Assembly (NCBI GenBank): GCA_002708825.1
Contig: PAPF01000038.1
Span: 1-42,765 of the forward strand
Direction of reading: 5' to 3'
Origin: Phyllobacteriaceae bacterium
GTDB lineage: Bacteria > Pseudomonadota > Alphaproteobacteria > Rhizobiales > Rhizobiaceae
DNA: 42,765 nucleotides
Numbering within the stretch: the first letter of the stretch is position 1; every line of letters begins with the position of its first letter. The notes below the pieces were generated by a model. It ran no database searches. It worked only from the letters and a program-made list of their open reading frames with translations, and was not told where the DNA came from. This document shows, piece by piece, positions 17,896-25,552 of the stretch. A program made the translations under genes and the position numbers.

Positions 17896-17921
17896 CACAC
17901 CGGGCGAGCCTGCCCGGTGTG
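17896..17921 (+). other. Perfect intercistronic hairpin after the TRAP binding-protein gene
   Basis: CACACCGGGC (17896-17905) and GCCCGGTGTG (17912-17921), ten perfect pairs and a six-base loop, in the 114 bases between dctP- and dctQ-like genes. No U-run; a likely mRNA-stability element that favours the binding protein. Confidence 0.7.
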
Positions 17922-17977
17922 ATCAGGGTCGGGGTCAATGATCTCATGCAGGCCTGTCGGTTGGAAAGCATGGACGG

Positions 17978-18469
17978 ATGAAACAGATACTGAGAGTGCA
18001 GGACGCTGTCGCTTTGTCGGGCTTCGTCATTGGCGCCGGCGCTCTCGGTGCCATCGTCGTGATCTACGCATACGAGGTCATCTCGCGGTATGTTTTTGGA
18101 GCGCCGACCCTGTGGGCCAGCGATACGGTATCGTTCCTGCTGCTGATTTCGGTGTTTGCGACTGCGCCGTGGCTCACCCGCGAAGGCGGGCACGTCGCCG
18201 TGACCATTGTTCCGGACCTGGTTCCGTCGGCGCGCGATTTCATTATCCGGGCCGGGCTTTTCGTGACGGCGCTCGTCTGCCTTTGGGCGACGTGGATATG
18301 CTTCGGTGAAACCCTCTATCTCTTCAAGCGCGGCACGACGACACTGACGACGTTTCGAATCCCCAAATGGACGCTTATGGCCTTCATCACCTATGGCCTG
18401 CTGAACTCCGGCCTCTACTTCCTGCGCCTGGCATTCGGGGGAAGCCAGGCGGAGACGCAAGATGGTTGA
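17978..18469 (+). CDS. TRAP transporter small permease, DctQ family
   Basis: 163 residues with four hydrophobic segments (IGAGALGAIVVIYAYEVISR first; FLLLISVFATAPWLTREGGH second), the classic DctQ topology, including the conserved R-Y/F after helix 1 and TREGGHVAV after helix 2. It forms the membrane complex with the large DctM subunit, whose start overlaps its end by eight bases (translational coupling). Confidence 0.88.
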   Translation: MKQILRVQDAVALSGFVIGAGALGAIVVIYAYEVISRYVFGAPTLWASDTVSFLLLISVFATAPWLTREGGHVAVTIVPDLVPSARDFIIRAGLFVTALVCLWATWICFGETLYLFKRGTTTLTTFRIPKWTLMAFITYGLLNSGLYFLRLAFGGSQAETQDG

Positions 18470-19772
18470 GGGTATCTCGGCCGTTCTGATCGGCGCTGGT
18501 CTTCTGCTCGGCCTCATGGCGACCGGCATCCCTGTATTCGCTGCCTTTCTCACCGTCAATCTCGTCGCGGTCGCCGTCATCATGGGACCGGTCGGCTTCG
18601 GGATGTTTGCCAACAGCCTCTACGAAACCACGACCACCCAGTCTCTGGTGACGATTCCGCTTTTCATCCTGATGGGCGAGATCCTCTTCAGGTCAAACGC
18701 GGTCGAGGTGTTGTTCCACTCGATCGACACGCTGGTCGGACGCGTCAGGGGACGGCAATACGTGCTGTCGATCGTTCTGGCTACGGTGTTCAGCACGCTT
18801 TCCGGTGCTGCGATGGGAGTGGCAGCCATGCTGGGCCGGTCACTGCTCCCGGGCATGATCGCGCGCGGATATGATGCGAAGCTCTCGGCGGGCACGATTC
18901 TCGCGGGGGCGAGCCTCGCGCCGCTCATCCCGCCAAGCGTCCTTGTCATCATCATCGGCACGCTCGCCGGCGTGTCGATCGCAGGTCTCCTGATCGCCGG
19001 CATCCTGCCCGGCCTGATGTTCGCGGTGATCTTTCTGATCTACTGTTTCGTGCGCATCTGGCTCGACCCGTCGCTAGCCCCGCAGGAGACCAACTCCGGT
19101 CCTGGTCCCTCGATGCGCGAGAAGCTTCTCGCACTTCTGCGGATCATCCCCTTCTCGATCATCATCCTGATGGTGATGGGCCTGATTCTGATGGGCGTCG
19201 CGACGCCGACGGAGGCAGGTGCGATGGGTGTGATCGGCGCGATCATCACAGCTGCGATCTACCGTAATCTGTCGCTTGATACGATCGTCGGATCGCTGGC
19301 GTCCTCGGCCAAGGTTTCGGCCATGATCCTGGTCATCATGGCCAGTTCCAAGCTCTTCAGCCAGCTTCTTGCCTTCACCGGCGGTGCAACCGCGATGACC
19401 GAGTGGGTCGTGGGGCTGGAGGCGTCGCGCTGGGTCATGCTGTTTCTGCTGATGGCCTTGCCCTTCGTCCTCTGCATGTTCGTGGACCAGATTGCGCTCA
19501 TGCTGATCGTCATTCCCATCTACCTGCCGATCATTGAACGGCTCCAGTTCGATCCGATCTGGTTCTGGCTCCTGTTCCTCGTCAATATCACGGTCGGCGG
19601 AATGACACCCCCCTTCGGCTACACGCTGTTTGCGCTCAAAAGCGCGTGGAAGGAGGCGACGTTGGCCAAGGTGTTTTCGGCTGCCTGGCCCTTCGTCCTG
19701 CTCTATGTCCTGGGGATGGTCATACTCGCCCTTGTTCCGGGATTGACGACCCTTCTGCCGTCGATGCTCTGA
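18462..19772 (+). CDS. TRAP transporter large permease, DctM family
   Basis: 436 residues, about 12 membrane segments, the normal DctM length. Typical elements: SLVTIPLFILMGEILFRSN near the first third, the glycine-rich ILAGASLAPLIPPSV and ATPTEAGAMGVIGAI, which form the substrate/sodium region, and ITVGGMTPPFGYTLFALK near the end. It drives sodium-coupled uptake of an organic acid with the DctP and DctQ partners upstream. It is the last gene of the plus-strand unit and converges with mobA (35 bases between stops). No terminator hairpin is visible in that gap. Confidence 0.92.
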   Translation: MVEGISAVLIGAGLLLGLMATGIPVFAAFLTVNLVAVAVIMGPVGFGMFANSLYETTTTQSLVTIPLFILMGEILFRSNAVEVLFHSIDTLVGRVRGRQYVLSIVLATVFSTLSGAAMGVAAMLGRSLLPGMIARGYDAKLSAGTILAGASLAPLIPPSVLVIIIGTLAGVSIAGLLIAGILPGLMFAVIFLIYCFVRIWLDPSLAPQETNSGPGPSMREKLLALLRIIPFSIIILMVMGLILMGVATPTEAGAMGVIGAIITAAIYRNLSLDTIVGSLASSAKVSAMILVIMASSKLFSQLLAFTGGATAMTEWVVGLEASRWVMLFLLMALPFVLCMFVDQIALMLIVIPIYLPIIERLQFDPIWFWLLFLVNITVGGMTPPFGYTLFALKSAWKEATLAKVFSAAWPFVLLYVLGMVILALVPGLTTLLPSML

Positions 19773-19807
19773 CGTAACCGCGTCTTGCTTCCGGACTTGC
19801 TGCGCTA

Positions 19808-21745
19808 TTACGAAAGCTTCAATGGCACGTCCACCGGCAGCATGAACCCGGCGAAGAACTCGGCCGTTTCGTGATGGGCATCGAAGGGAAGCACATGGGC
19901 GACATATTGGTCCGGCCGCACGATCACCAGGCAACCGTTCTTGCGGTCGATGCTGCGCAGGTCGAAAATGTCCAGGCTGGTTTTCGTATCAGGGCAGAAC
20001 ATCTTCTCGTAGTCGATCAGCCCGAGCCGTCCCTTTGCCGGCTTGAGGAAAGCCGGCAGTTTCTCAAGCGCGAGGTCGCGTGTTCCCTGCTGGAAGACCA
20101 CCCTGACATCAATGACGGAATCGATATCTTCGCCGTCGCGCGTATAGCGGCTGACCGGTGATGCCGGATCGTCGGCGAGGAAGCGGCAAAGCCTGACCAG
20201 CGCCGAATCCTCAACGGCGGGATATTCATCCGGGCAGAAGGCGAAGAGGCGCCAGCGCGCATCGGCTGCGATGGCAATACCAAGTTCCATCGCCTTGGCA
20301 TCGGCAAGCCGTACCACGGGTGCGGAGTGGAAGCGCGTCCCGATCTGGAAGCCCGGCGCCAAGGCTTGCCAGGTGGCATCGCCCGTCAGGGCAGATGGCT
20401 TATAGGTCACCGACATGCCTGCCGTGTAGCGGCCGTGCTGGATGAAGTAGCTCTGGAATTTCGGCGCATTTCCATCTTCGCCATCACCCGATTCCGGTGG
20501 TTCACTCATGATGCGCGACCATTCCCGGTCGAAGTCGATCAGGTCCTGGGCCACCGCCTGCCGTTCGGCCGAATAGGAATGCAGGACTTCCGGCGCAAGG
20601 TGGCCGTGCAAGACCCCTGCCAGTTTCCAGCCGAGATTGAATGCATCGCCCATTGATACGTTCATTCCCTGTCCGGCTTTCGGACTGTGGGTATGGCAGG
20701 CGTCGCCACAGATGAAGACATGCGGCAGCCGGCCGACAACATTCTCGGCCGGCACGTCGTCGAACTTGTCGGTAAGCCGCTGGCCGATCTCGTAGACGGA
20801 CCACCAGGCAACCTCCTTCACATCGATGGAATAGGGGTTGAAAATGCGTTGCGCCGCCGCGACCAGATGATCGATGGTGATGTTGCGGCTTGTGACCCGC
20901 TCCCCCTCCTTGAGCTTGTCGAGTTCGATGTAGAGCCTGATCAGGTAGCCGCCTTCGCGCGGAATGACGATGATGTTTCCTTCACCGGCCGACTGGATCA
21001 GCGTCTTGCAGCGGATGTCAGGAAAATCGGTAACGGCAAGCACGTCCATGACGCCCCAGGCCTGATTGGCGGAATCGCCGGCAAGCTCGCGCCCGATGGA
21101 TTTGCGCACCGCGCTTCTTGCACCGTCGCAGCCGACCACGTAGCGCGCACGCGCCGTCAGCGTCTCGCCCTCCCGGCCGGGTTCGACGTATTCCAGCACC
21201 GCGGTCACCGGATGGTCGCCGCCAGCCGGATCGACCGTCAGGCCGGCAAGCTGAAGCGAATAGTCAGGTTCCAGCCGTGACGGCGAATTGCGCATGATGT
21301 CGAGGTACATGTCGTGGACACGCGCCTGGTTGAGGATCATGTGCGGCATTTCGGACAGTCCGTCCTCGACGTCCTGAATGCGGCCGTTGCGGACGATGCG
21401 GTCCGGCTGGCCGGGGTCCGGTTTCCAAAAGGTCGTCTCGTTGACCCAGTAGCCCTGCTGCATGACCTTGGCGGCAAAACCGAAGGCATTGAACATCTCC
21501 ATCGAGCGGCAGGAAATGCCGTCGGCCTGGCCCTTCTCCATGGGACCGTCCTTGCGCTCGACGATGCGTGTCGTGATGTCGGGAAAGCGCGAAAGCTGCG
21601 CGGCGAGCGTCAGCCCCGCCGGACCGGACCCGACAATGAGGACATCCACCGGTTCGGCGAAGTCAGGATCACAAATCGGCCGGCCCTGAGCCGCCTCGGC
21701 GATCTCCGGATCGCCGGGCCGAAAACCATCGCAATGATACTGCAT
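19808..21745 (-). CDS. mobA: 3-hydroxybenzoate 4-monooxygenase
   Basis: 645 residues, a flavoprotein hydroxylase of the phenol hydroxylase group with a thioredoxin-like C-terminal domain. FAD loop VLIVGSGPAG (35-44), YVVGCDGARSAVRK (the DG motif) and FICGDACHTHSPKAGQGMN (the GD motif) are intact. The N-terminus (MQYHCDGFRPGDPEI), GPMEKGQADGISCRSMEMF and TFWKPDPGQPDRI match what I recall of Comamonas MobA closely, so I favour 3-hydroxybenzoate to protocatechuate over phenol hydroxylation. Start: ATG 21745 after GGGAGAG. Its product is the same as that of the phthalate genes to the right. A MarR regulator diverges from it over a palindrome. Confidence 0.85.
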   Translation of the reverse strand: MQYHCDGFRPGDPEIAEAAQGRPICDPDFAEPVDVLIVGSGPAGLTLAAQLSRFPDITTRIVERKDGPMEKGQADGISCRSMEMFNAFGFAAKVMQQGYWVNETTFWKPDPGQPDRIVRNGRIQDVEDGLSEMPHMILNQARVHDMYLDIMRNSPSRLEPDYSLQLAGLTVDPAGGDHPVTAVLEYVEPGREGETLTARARYVVGCDGARSAVRKSIGRELAGDSANQAWGVMDVLAVTDFPDIRCKTLIQSAGEGNIIVIPREGGYLIRLYIELDKLKEGERVTSRNITIDHLVAAAQRIFNPYSIDVKEVAWWSVYEIGQRLTDKFDDVPAENVVGRLPHVFICGDACHTHSPKAGQGMNVSMGDAFNLGWKLAGVLHGHLAPEVLHSYSAERQAVAQDLIDFDREWSRIMSEPPESGDGEDGNAPKFQSYFIQHGRYTAGMSVTYKPSALTGDATWQALAPGFQIGTRFHSAPVVRLADAKAMELGIAIAADARWRLFAFCPDEYPAVEDSALVRLCRFLADDPASPVSRYTRDGEDIDSVIDVRVVFQQGTRDLALEKLPAFLKPAKGRLGLIDYEKMFCPDTKTSLDIFDLRSIDRKNGCLVIVRPDQYVAHVLPFDAHHETAEFFAGFMLPVDVPLKLS

Positions 21746-21802
21746 GCCCGCTCTCCCGGATCGAATATTAATAAGTCTACATATTATTTATCAAATACCG
21801 CC

Positions 21803-21825
21803 GCTATACAAATAGTATGTATCGC
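21803..21825. promoter_or_regulatory. Candidate MobR operator between mobA and the MarR gene
   Basis: Arms ATACA (21806-21810) and TGTAT (21818-21822) around seven bases, with GC/GC at the outer ends (21803-21825). The site lies in the very AT-rich 106-base gap between two divergent genes. MarR proteins bind such imperfect palindromes; the use here is inference. Confidence 0.55.
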
Positions 21826-21851
21826 TATCATTCTTGCATTATGTTGCAGCC

Positions 21852-22328
21852 ATGACCGCCGTTTCCAAAATGCCTGGCCACCTGATCCGGCGCCTGCATC
21901 AGATTTCGACCCGGGTCTTCACGGCGCGCGTCAAGGAGGCGGGTTTCGACCTGACGCCTGTACAGTTTGCCGCTCTTGACGTAATCCGGCGCCACCCCGG
22001 CCTGGATCAGGCGAGGCTGGCGGATGCCGTGGCCAAGGACCGCGCGACGATAGGCGCGGTGGTAGACCGGCTGGAGCGCAAGGGCCTCGTGGCGCGCGAT
22101 GTCAAAGTGCGCGACCGGCGCGCCCGCCAACTCGTTTTGACAGACAAAGGCGAAGCGTTGATCGCCGGGCTTTATCCGGTCGTGGAGAAACTCCAGGCGG
22201 AAATCCTGCCGGGCCTGACCCGGGCCGAACATGACCGGTTCGTCGAACTGGCGGCGAAGGCGGCCAGGGCCGCGACCGCAACATCGCTGGCGAAATCATC
22301 TGCGCAGTCCGGATACCTGACGAAATAA
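21852..22328 (+). CDS. mobR: MarR-family regulator, probable MobR
   Basis: 158 residues. The winged HTH reads DLTPVQFAALDVIRRHPGLD, then RLADAVAKDRATIGAVVDRL (recognition helix) and RDRRARQLVLTDKG (wing), the MarR signature. In Comamonas a MarR protein, MobR, represses mobA and is released by 3-hydroxybenzoate; the divergent placement here argues for the same job. Start ATG 21852; a TTG at 21834 would add six residues. It converges with the small membrane protein at 22372. The symbol is by position and family, not by confirmed orthology. Confidence 0.8.
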   Translation: MTAVSKMPGHLIRRLHQISTRVFTARVKEAGFDLTPVQFAALDVIRRHPGLDQARLADAVAKDRATIGAVVDRLERKGLVARDVKVRDRRARQLVLTDKGEALIAGLYPVVEKLQAEILPGLTRAEHDRFVELAAKAARAATATSLAKSSAQSGYLTK

Positions 22329-22371
22329 GCGGAGTTTCGGAAAGACGGGTCCAATGTCGGCTGCGCGAGCC

Positions 22372-22941
22372 TCATGCGCGTGTCAGCCAGACACCCAGGC
22401 GGCGGGTCAGAAACGGCACGATGAACGCGGTCGTAAGTCCTGTCAGGACGGTGGCGACGACGAAGAGTCCCAACGCCTCGGGAAGCAGGCTGGTAACCGG
22501 TTTAAGCAGCATAACCAGCACGATCAGGGCCGGATAGACCGCCAGCATGCTGATAAGCCACCGCTTCCACAATGGGGGCGGTTTGGGTGTGCTGGGCAGG
22601 GACACGACCGGTTCGAACCAGATGTTTGTCCCGGCCGCATATTGTCTCGAGACATCCGCGATGGCCATCTGTTCGATTTCGCCGAGGAGGCTCAGCCTTT
22701 CGGGGGAATCGCGCCACTTTTCCAGCGCCTCCACGCTTTGGAAGCGGGCGAGAACGTAGAAGTCGGTCCCAAGGCCGCCATCGCGACGGATCACGTCCAG
22801 GCTGAGGAACCCGTCCGCCTTTTCCAGCCGGCTGTTCATCAGCGACAGCTTTGCCGCGCATTCGTCGGCATCGCCATGACGCACGCGAAGCGCGACCAAC
22901 AGGCGGCCCGCCTTGCCGTCAAGAACCTCTGCTTTCATCAT
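22372..22941 (-). CDS. ABM-domain protein with two membrane helices (COG3224-like)
   Basis: 189 residues. Residues 1 to about 105 form an antibiotic-biosynthesis-monooxygenase-type ferredoxin fold (LLVALRVRHGDADECAAKL; DFYVLARFQSVEALEKW), and the C-terminal half has two hydrophobic segments (WLISMLAVYPALIVLVML; LGLFVVATVLTGLTTAFIV). This two-part layout is known as a family but has no firm function; similar domains oxidise quinols or catechol-like compounds without cofactors. It is on the same strand as nadC and pht3, after a 188-base gap rich in inverted repeats, so it may belong to the phthalate unit. Confidence 0.65.
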   Translation of the reverse strand: MMKAEVLDGKAGRLLVALRVRHGDADECAAKLSLMNSRLEKADGFLSLDVIRRDGGLGTDFYVLARFQSVEALEKWRDSPERLSLLGEIEQMAIADVSRQYAAGTNIWFEPVVSLPSTPKPPPLWKRWLISMLAVYPALIVLVMLLKPVTSLLPEALGLFVVATVLTGLTTAFIVPFLTRRLGVWLTRA

Positions 22942-22975
22942 AATCCCGTCCCGTGTTCTTTCTCACGCTACGTGG

Positions 22976-23008
22976 GCAATGGACCTTCGGCGGCGTGGAT
23001 TCCATTGC
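22976..23008 (-). other. Inverted repeat in the gap between nadC and the ABM-domain gene
   Basis: GCAATGGA (22976-22983) and TCCATTGC (23001-23008), eight perfect pairs with a 17-base loop. A second small repeat, CTGCCG/CGGCAG, lies near 23033-23050. There is no U-run. The 188-base gap holds no gene. Confidence 0.4.
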
Positions 23009-23129
23009 ACCCGATAACCGGGAGGCATGAAGCTGCCGACGTCCGGCAGGGCATCCTTGAGCAGAAACCCGCCTTGGGCAGAAAGCAGCTTCACGCCCTC
23101 GGTGTGAAGGTGTTTCAACGCGTCTTCTT

Positions 23130-24008
23130 TCAGGAGATTCCCATGTCCAGGCCAATATCGAAGGATGGCGCACCCATCGTGATCTTCGAGGTTGAAATGA
23201 AGTCCACACCGGTTTCCGCGATCGACCGCACGGTGTTCAAGTCGACGCCGCCGGACGCCTCCAGCTTGACGCGCCCGTCATTGTTCCGTTTGTTGATCGC
23301 GACAGCCTCGGCCAGGGTCTTGGCAGGCATGTTGTCCAGCAGAACCGCGTCCGGACCGCTCGCCAGGGCCTCCTCCAACTGCTCGAGCGTGTCGACTTCG
23401 ATTTCAACCTTCACCAGCGGGCCGACATAAGCGCGGGCTGCCTTGACGGCGCCCGCGACGCTGCCGCTCACGGCGATATGGTTGTCCTTGATCAGGACCG
23501 CATCGTCGAGACCGAAACGGTGGTTCGTTCCACCGCCGCAGCGAACGGCGTATTTGGCGAACACCCGGTCGCCGGGAATGGTCTTGCGCGTGCAGCTAAT
23601 TCTGGCGCGCGTGTGCCGCACTTCCGAGACGAAGGCGGCGGTATGGGTGGCGATGCCGGACAGGTGCATCATGTAGTTGAGCGCCACCCGTTCGGCAGAG
23701 AGCACGGCACGTGCGCTTCCCTGAATCGTGGCAATCACGTCGCCTTTGGCGACCTCCATGCCGTCCTGAATGCTTATCTGGAAATCAAGCGCCGGCTCCA
23801 TGAGCCGGAACGCTGTCCTGGCGGCATGGACGCCGCAGACGACACCCGCTTCGCGCGAGACGAGTTCCCCTTTGGCCATGGCATGGTCGGGCACGGTCGA
23901 TACGGTCGTGATATCTCCCGCGCGGCCGAGATCTTCGAGCAGCGCCGCACGCACGGCATCGTCGACGATCAGCTGTGGCAGGGCAAACGGGGCATTCAAC
24001 AGGGCCAT
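23130..24008 (-). CDS. nadC: Quinolinate phosphoribosyltransferase recruited to a phthalate cluster (OphE-like)
   Basis: 292 residues, normal for NadC. It turns quinolinate plus PRPP into nicotinate mononucleotide, CO2 and PPi. Signatures are intact: ARISCTRKTIPGDR, then RCGGGTNHRFGLDDAVLIKDNH, with the arginines, lysine and histidine that hold PRPP and quinolinate, and LEASGGVDLNTV and GVDFISTSKITMGA near the end. nadA and nadB are absent. In Burkholderia cepacia DBO1 a second NadC, OphE, sits among phthalate genes and offsets inhibition of NAD synthesis by phthalate, a quinolinate analogue; the same purpose is likely here. Start: ATG 24008 after AGAGG; the frame is open far upstream but that part is not NadC. 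Confidence 0.92.
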   Translation of the reverse strand: MALLNAPFALPQLIVDDAVRAALLEDLGRAGDITTVSTVPDHAMAKGELVSREAGVVCGVHAARTAFRLMEPALDFQISIQDGMEVAKGDVIATIQGSARAVLSAERVALNYMMHLSGIATHTAAFVSEVRHTRARISCTRKTIPGDRVFAKYAVRCGGGTNHRFGLDDAVLIKDNHIAVSGSVAGAVKAARAYVGPLVKVEIEVDTLEQLEEALASGPDAVLLDNMPAKTLAEAVAINKRNNDGRVKLEASGGVDLNTVRSIAETGVDFISTSKITMGAPSFDIGLDMGIS

Positions 24009-24058
24009 TGCTGTACCTCTTTTCGTTCCGGCAATGTGATGAGGGTCGGCGCTGCGCC

Positions 24059-24099
24059 AAAAGAACACCATCCCGAAGGATATCCCCCGGGATGGTGTT
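24059..24099 (-). terminator. Hairpin with short U-tract between pht3 and nadC
   Basis: AACACCATCCCG (24064-24075) and CGGGATGGTGTT (24088-24099): 12 perfect pairs, 12-base loop. On the minus strand it is followed by CTTTT. It may act as a partial terminator, lowering nadC below pht3, or as an mRNA-end stabiliser. Confidence 0.6.
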
Positions 24100-24142
24100 A
24101 CATGCGACGTGTTCGATTGAGTCGGTCGATTGATGCACGGCG

Positions 24143-25429
24143 CTATTCGGCCGCTATCATCTCCCCGTTCTCGCTGAGCGTCCGCCAATCCATCTCCTTT
24201 GGATAGACGCCTTCGCGCGAGGCGATCGTCGACTGACGAACCTTGGGTTCTTCGGTCCCGATCGCGGTGCCGCCCTCGGCGACCTTGCGCGCCGCATCGA
24301 CCATCAGACGCCGGAACTCGACGATTGCAAGATCGGATGCGCCAAGGGTGTCGATGGACCGGTCGGCGATCGGTCCCTGGGTCACCCACATGGCGATATC
24401 CTGGTTGGGAATGCCCTGGATGCCTGTGAAGTTGCCGAGCTTCATGGCCTTCCTGTCCTGCAGGAACCAGTTCTCGGCACTGCGCACGGGTTCCCACTTG
24501 TCATTGACGTCGATACCCTTTTGCGCGTGGGCGAATTTCCGCCATTCCTCGGTCGACGGTACGGTACCGTTACGCGGCCCCCAGGCGATGAAATGGAAGG
24601 CTGTCGTCACGTCGTCGATGGGAACGATCACGCTCGCAACATTGTACATGTTGTTCGGCGGGATCAGCGAATAGTAGGGCGCAATGAACTCCGTGATGCG
24701 CAGGTAGTTGTGCGTATCGGCATTCTTGATCGGCCGCCGGATGGCCGCGTAGTGGAACCCGTAACTGGTCGTCTGGGTCTGCATGCGCGGCGACTTGTCC
24801 GTCGACGGCCTGTACCACGACTTGTCGTCGGCCGCCGCGCCCTCGACGCGGGCCGGAACCATGTCGGACGAATGCAGGCTGGACGAATGGGCGCTGTCGA
24901 TCTGGCCTTCGTGAATCTGCGCCCAGTTGCAGGGAATGCGGATCTTCAGGATCGAAACCTGCGTATCCTCGTTCGGAGCGAAAGCCGGCGGTTCGAATTC
25001 CGGCATGGTCTCCTTGTCGCCGAACCATGCCCAAACGAAGCCGCCCCATTCCTGCACCGGATAGGAGCGATGCTTGATCTTCTCCATGAGCGGGCTGCCT
25101 TCCGGCTCCGAGGACATGGCGACGATGTTGCCGTCGACGTCCATCTTCCAGCCATGGTAGAGGCAGCGCAAGCCGCATTCCTCGTTACGCCCGAGGACGA
25201 GCGACGCGCGCCGATGCGGGCAGAGCTCGTCGAGCAGGCCAAGTTTGCCATCCGTGTCGCGAAATGCGACATAGCGCTCGCCCAACACCTCGACGAGCAG
25301 GGGATCGCCATCGGGCTCGGCAACTTCCTCGATGAGGCAGACGGGCGTCCAGTGCTGACGCATCAACTGTCCCATCGGCTTGTCCGGGCCGACCCGTGTG
25401 AGAATGTCATTTTCTTCGGGCGTGAGCAC
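24143..25429 (-). CDS. pht3: Phthalate 4,5-dioxygenase, Rieske oxygenase subunit
   Basis: 428 residues. The Rieske cluster is C-P-H-R (Cys70, His72) and C-L-Y-H-G-W (Cys89, His92), C-x-H-x16-C-x2-H. The mononuclear iron motif follows in NWAQIHEGQIDSAHSSSLH: Asp178, His181, His186. It fits the single-subunit, phthalate-dioxygenase type fed by an FMN/2Fe-2S reductase. Product: cis-4,5-dihydroxy-4,5-dihydrophthalate. Start: GTG 25429, six bases after GGAGGAG; a longer open frame to 25468 would run into the operator. Substrate is inferred from Pht4 and Pht5 next door; other aromatic acids remain possible. Confidence 0.88.
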   Translation of the reverse strand: MLTPEENDILTRVGPDKPMGQLMRQHWTPVCLIEEVAEPDGDPLLVEVLGERYVAFRDTDGKLGLLDELCPHRRASLVLGRNEECGLRCLYHGWKMDVDGNIVAMSSEPEGSPLMEKIKHRSYPVQEWGGFVWAWFGDKETMPEFEPPAFAPNEDTQVSILKIRIPCNWAQIHEGQIDSAHSSSLHSSDMVPARVEGAAADDKSWYRPSTDKSPRMQTQTTSYGFHYAAIRRPIKNADTHNYLRITEFIAPYYSLIPPNNMYNVASVIVPIDDVTTAFHFIAWGPRNGTVPSTEEWRKFAHAQKGIDVNDKWEPVRSAENWFLQDRKAMKLGNFTGIQGIPNQDIAMWVTQGPIADRSIDTLGASDLAIVEFRRLMVDAARKVAEGGTAIGTEEPKVRQSTIASREGVYPKEMDWRTLSENGEMIAAE

Positions 25430-25449
25430 AGCCTTCTCCTCCAATCTAG

Positions 25450-25522
25450 TTAGCAATCTAAGCAACATAAATTACCGGGGTGCATCCGTCCAGCGATTGA
25501 CACAAAATAGTTAGCTTTCTAA
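25450..25522. promoter_or_regulatory. Divergent pht3/pht2 promoters with two TTAG-N4-CTAA operators
   Basis: Operator A TTAGCAATCTAA (25450-25461) and operator B TTAGCTTTCTAA (25511-25522), 61 bases apart. For pht2 a perfect -35 TTGACA (25497-25502) lies 17 bases before a weak -10 TAAGTA (25520-25525); operator B fills the spacer and enters the -10. For pht3 (minus strand) TGGACG (25487-25492) and TATGTT (25464-25469) are 17 apart, and operator A starts just after the -10, over the start point. Both placements suit repression. The same palindrome recurs at 32756 and 32869. Confidence 0.8.
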
Positions 25523-25552
25523 GTAGACTTTCAGTTGGAGGAAAACCCGCTC

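Noticed and set aside
16787-18613. A 608-codon open frame on the minus strand
   Set aside because: Antisense to the TRAP binding-protein and permease genes; no family motif and shadow-type composition.
23130-24497. nadC open frame extended to 24497
   Set aside because: The first 163 codons run antisense through the Rieske gene and have no NadC features; ATG 24008 has a ribosome site.
24143-25429. Rieske gene as vanillate O-demethylase
   Set aside because: That family can look similar, but the pht4 and pht5 neighbours and the reductase layout point to phthalate.
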